Shown here: positions 62,101 through 64,000 of the stretch, piece by piece
How positions within the stretch are numbered: position 1 is the first letter of the stretch
Layout: the number at the start of each line of letters is the position of its first letter
Assembly (NCBI RefSeq): GCF_003149185.1
Contig: NZ_QGDO01000003.1
Coordinates: 124,001-188,000, forward strand
Length of the DNA stretch: 64,000 bases
Direction of reading: 5' to 3'
DNA from: Sediminitomix flava
GTDB taxonomy: Bacteria > Bacteroidota > Bacteroidia > Cytophagales > Flammeovirgaceae
Notes under the pieces: model-generated
The model's database searches: none
What the model was told of the DNA's origin: nothing
The model's input: only the letters and a program-made list of their open reading frames with translations
Program-made: the position numbers and the translations under genes

Positions 62101-63843
62101 GAACAACTTTCGTTAAGTATTGAGCGAATTGAATTGGTGATTTCAGAACTCAATCGTAAAGAAGCTGAATGGGTAAAAGCTGTTTTGGCTATCGAAGAGA
62201 ATGTAAATAGCATTAAGCATTATGAGCAAAGTTTAGCCATTAGTACAGCTGCAGAGACGCAAGCAATTCTAAATGGTTTGAATGGTGGATATATCGCTCC
62301 ATCTTCGGGAGGTGACCCAATCACGAATCCTGCAACGGTACCAACGGGTAGAAACTTGTATTCGATTGATGCGCAAAAAACACCTTCTCCAGAGGCTTGG
62401 AATGTTGGAAAAGATCTAGCTAAAAACTTATTGAGTACACATTTCAAAAAGCATGGTAAATATCCTCAAAAGATCAGTTTTACACTTTGGCCAGGAGATT
62501 TCATCGAAACAGAAGGAGCAATGGTTGCTCAAATATTTTATCTATTAGGAGTAGAACCTGTTCGTGATCCTTTCAAAAGAGTAATGGATATTCGTTTGAT
62601 TCCTGAAAAAGAATTGGATAGACCTCGAATTGATGTAGTTGTGCAAACGGCAGGACAATTCCGTGATTTGGCAGCTTCTAGAATGTATTTGATCAATAAA
62701 GCTGTTGCGATGGCTGCTGAGGCAAAAGATACCCAAGAGAATTTTGTCAAAAAAGGAGTTTTAGATGCTGAAAGATATATGAAAGAAAATGGTCTTTCTC
62801 CAAAACAGGCCAGAGAATGGGCTACTCAACGTGTATTTGGAGGACAGAACAATACCTACGGAACAAATATCATGGGTATGGTAGAAGATGGAAGTGGTTG
62901 GAATGATGAAGCCGAGATTGCGGAAACTTACCTCAATAATATGGGCGCAATCTATGATAAAGGGGAGAATTGGGGCGCATTCCAAAAAGGTGTATTTGAA
63001 GCTGCTCTTCAAAATACTGAAGTTGTCGTTCAGCCAAGAGAAAGTAATACTTGGGGTGGTCTGAGCCTCGATCACGTATATGAATTTATGGGTGGACTGA
63101 GTATGGCTGTTAGGCATGTCACAGGAGAAGATCCAGATGCATATTTCAATGATTTTAGAAATCCTTCTAAAGCCAAAGTACAAGATTTGAAAGAAGCACT
63201 TTGGGTAGAAGCACGTTCGACCTTGTTGAATCCGAAATACATCAAAGAATACATGAAAGGTGGTGCTTCTTCTGCCGAATCTTTTGCCGAGACTTTCCGA
63301 AATACTTATGGTTGGAACGTAATGAAGCCAAAGGAAATTGATAATTCATTGTGGAATAATCTGTATGATGTTTATGTGGAAGATCAACTTAATCTGAATG
63401 TACAGGCGTTTTTCGAAAGAGAAAATCCTTATGCCTTAGAAGAAATGACAGCTGTAATGCTTGAGACAATTCGGAAGGGATATTGGAAAGCAAGTGAGCA
63501 GCAAATTGCAAAGCTTTCAGAATTACATACCGAACTTATTCAAAAGCATAATGCAGGATGTAGTGGATTTGTATGTGACAATACAAAACTGAAAAGCTTT
63601 ATCTCTGAGCAGTTATCAGAAGAAAACCAACAAGCTTATGCTTCGGCATTAGAAAAAGTAAGAGAAGTACAGACAGAAGTGGAAGGAATGGTATTGGAGA
63701 AAGAAACATTGCAAGCTGATGAAACAAATGATCAGCCAAAGAATGCGGAAGAATCTTCCGATCAGACTATTCTTTTCCTACTTATCGGAATCGTGGCTGT
63801 AGTGATTTTTGTAGTAGCTGCAAAACGAGTGAAAAATGGCTAA
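59116..63843 (+). CDS. HmuS-like CobN/Mg-chelatase-H family protein, anchored at both ends
   Basis: A 1575-residue protein. Membrane helices lie at residues 10-29 (LGIGAFLIILIGFAYFYYAK) and about 1550-1570, so the large body is held on the periplasmic or cytoplasmic face at both ends. The body matches the CobN / magnesium-chelatase H superfamily: LIGMLEQRNLNVYTISAATK; the catalytic-face motifs HLGTHGSLEFTPGKQVALSG and GTTPHFYIYTISNVGEGIIA; then NPATVPTGRNLYSIDAQKTP, RPRIDVVVQTAGQFRDLAAS and NTWGGLSLDHVYEFMGGLSM. A lysine-rich linker (KSAKKKHPHAAKKKS, about 805-820) and a helical stretch to about 1000 separate the halves. A conserved GCSGFVCDN lies near 1480. In Bacteroidota hmu operons this protein, HmuS, is implicated in removing iron from heme. 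No cobalamin genes are nearby, so a B12 role is unlikely. Confidence 0.88.
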   Translation: MKSKFSIWKKLGIGAFLIILIGFAYFYYAKNVSPTKVAFINYQGFQLSRINKSNTNSWIQIDELKLDELDKARDYKAIFLFGRGFQMSPEEKQQLENAGYSGVHLFMEAATNPNVDVTNLKGSHLDMITDYFKFGGTQNYNSMLTYVRQNLDGKKWFIETPKAPQPIPNDVFIHLDEDKLFTEFPAYDTYLKENGFHKEGQPKVALITSVPGPFNANRDHIDDLIGMLEQRNLNVYTISAATKRLEFLKAVDPDLVILMPHGRLTLGQSEEAIAWLKEKNIPMLSPLSVFQEYEKWVDDPQGFDGSLLSMSVVLPELDGGINPYAIIAQYKDENGYLSFQVVPERLQKFGDMVEDFLLLKKKENKEKKVAIYYFKGPGLNSMVAANMEVVPSLFNTLKELKANGYKVDNLPNSSDELWEMIKKQGAVLGPYAKGAFDTYLKEGNPALVDTDTYESWVEKDLKSESYQAVVEKYGKAPGEYLSTSEGDKDYLAVARLEFGNVALLPQPLSGVGKDTFKLVHGAKVAPPHPYIASYLWTRNEFKADAIIHLGTHGSLEFTPGKQVALSGYDWTDALIGTTPHFYIYTISNVGEGIIAKRRSYATTLSYLTPPFMESELTGDLKKLSDQLNTFSLTKGAVKEEYKKGITKLAQKLELHKDLALDSVNTFSEDELFKLSNYVEEVRNSKVTGGLYTLGNAYNQDQKKNTVLLMALDPIAYSLATLDKIEGKVSQKQLDDALFFDRQYRQKAKKLIEKVLYQGQNSTQVLEQYISKSDLEKAKAWVLKNKGMSDAEIIKGFIGMGTKSAKKKHPHAAKKKSNQVGQKEIDELKRLVIAISPYPERKDFILNLKSDKQFKQSSGILDPQTLEKAKKIAKAIPAMAKAIEIGQQEDVFRLLKMMQKEPLRQMTFKLMEDESLAEQVAQEKIKKEEELLAQFSDAKNVRTLQYVSPRTKLPFEQKEVLMALPKTLKMYQKNWDFIIEKNSEALSVYTSKEGFKEQLSLSIERIELVISELNRKEAEWVKAVLAIEENVNSIKHYEQSLAISTAAETQAILNGLNGGYIAPSSGGDPITNPATVPTGRNLYSIDAQKTPSPEAWNVGKDLAKNLLSTHFKKHGKYPQKISFTLWPGDFIETEGAMVAQIFYLLGVEPVRDPFKRVMDIRLIPEKELDRPRIDVVVQTAGQFRDLAASRMYLINKAVAMAAEAKDTQENFVKKGVLDAERYMKENGLSPKQAREWATQRVFGGQNNTYGTNIMGMVEDGSGWNDEAEIAETYLNNMGAIYDKGENWGAFQKGVFEAALQNTEVVVQPRESNTWGGLSLDHVYEFMGGLSMAVRHVTGEDPDAYFNDFRNPSKAKVQDLKEALWVEARSTLLNPKYIKEYMKGGASSAESFAETFRNTYGWNVMKPKEIDNSLWNNLYDVYVEDQLNLNVQAFFERENPYALEEMTAVMLETIRKGYWKASEQQIAKLSELHTELIQKHNAGCSGFVCDNTKLKSFISEQLSEENQQAYASALEKVREVQTEVEGMVLEKETLQADETNDQPKNAEESSDQTILFLLIGIVAVVIFVVAAKRVKNG

Positions 63844-64000
63844 TCTTATCATTTTAGTCCAGTTTGCTTTTCTACTTGCTTTTACGACTTCGGTTGTACA
63901 AATGAGTTTATGGAAAATGAAATTACGTATGCTAGTAGCTTTACTACTAGCATGCATTTCTTATCTATCATTTGAATGGCTTCTGGATTTTAGTACCAAA
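63836..64000 (+). CDS. Start of small membrane protein of the hmu locus (partial)
   Basis: An open frame from an ATG at 63836 that overlaps the HmuS stop by 8 bases (translational coupling) and continues past the window edge; 55 codons are visible. Two membrane segments are seen: LIILVQFAFLLAFTTSVVQM and, after a basic loop (WKMKLRM), LVALLLACISYLSFEWLLDF. In hmu-type operons the genes after hmuS are small membrane proteins and MotA/TolQ/ExbB-like plus DUF2149 proteins. This one would be the first of them. It is cut by the window, so no family is assigned. Confidence 0.7.
   Translation, partial: MANLIILVQFAFLLAFTTSVVQMSLWKMKLRMLVALLLACISYLSFEWLLDFSTK

Noticed and set aside
59116-63843. CobN subunit of a B12 cobaltochelatase
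   Set aside because: No CobS, CobT or other cobalamin genes are near; the receptor and HmuY-like neighbours and the two terminal membrane helices point to HmuS.
1-64000. tRNA, rRNA, CRISPR array, insertion sequence or prophage
   Set aside because: Intergenic regions were read for T-loop-like sequence, regular repeats, transposase or integrase frames and terminal repeats; none was found. Read by eye, so weak sites may be missed.

Overview
The window looks like chromosomal DNA of a low-GC marine-type Bacteroidota, most likely a member of the Cytophagales. The evidence is a type IX secretion (T9SS) C-terminal sorting domain, WG-repeat proteins, a TonB receptor with an N-terminal carboxypeptidase-regulatory domain, an OmpA protein with PorE-like architecture, CrtD/CruF carotenoid genes, -7 boxes of the TAnnTTTG type, and very few Shine-Dalgarno sequences. 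The gene order is that of an ordinary chromosome. I saw no tRNA, rRNA, CRISPR array, insertion sequence, phage or attachment site.

Layout. 1-9.6 kb: the end of a YwbE-like gene, a secreted carboxypeptidase-regulatory protein, recN, sufC-sufD without sufB, a PP-loop tRNA-thiolation-type ATPase, a Bor-like lipoprotein, two unknown genes and rocD (ornithine aminotransferase). 10-19.1 kb: a TPR/membrane/LuxR-HTH regulator, divergent from a four-gene cluster of the kind best known from Planctomycetes. That cluster encodes a PSCyt1/DUF1549/LamG/DUF1553 lipoprotein, a DUF1501 Tat protein, a Tat beta-propeller, and a DUF2231 membrane/cytochrome c/leucine-rich protein. 19.2-31.6 kb: a MORN plus NTR-like protein, a PHP histidinol phosphatase, a TPR protein with an OmpA/PorE-like protein, a GNAT, a nitronate-monooxygenase-like flavoprotein, a fatty acid desaturase, a DUF4442 thioesterase-like protein, an orphan SiaC-like protein, a GH3 glycosidase and an exported LPP20-like protein.

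32.4-35.8 kb: isoleucyl-tRNA synthetase of the long (type 2) class. Its HIGH signature is written G-I-H-H, the swapped GXHH form reported in mupirocin hyper-resistant enzymes. 35.9-49.3 kb: a WG-repeat protein, small hypotheticals, a DUF3179 protein, an S41 protease, an alpha/beta hydrolase with glutaryl-CoA-type dehydrogenase, an HD hydrolase, a lipoprotein and a DUF2721 membrane protein. 47.8-50 kb: crtD-cruF for a carotenoid with a hydroxylated acyclic end.

50-64 kb: a giant WG-repeat protein overlaps an HMA-AraC regulator, followed by a T9SS-sorted beta-propeller, a small His/Cys membrane protein, and then a heme-uptake locus of hmu type. The locus order is TonB receptor (HmuR-like), HmuY-like heme-binding lipoprotein, a giant CobN-like HmuS chelatase anchored at both ends, and the start of a further small membrane protein cut by the window edge. 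Together these would capture heme outside the cell, move it across the outer membrane and process it at the inner membrane.

Most genes are single or in pairs. Many are closed by clear hairpin-plus-T-run terminators, several shared by convergent genes. Two of these terminators show that long upstream start codons should be rejected.
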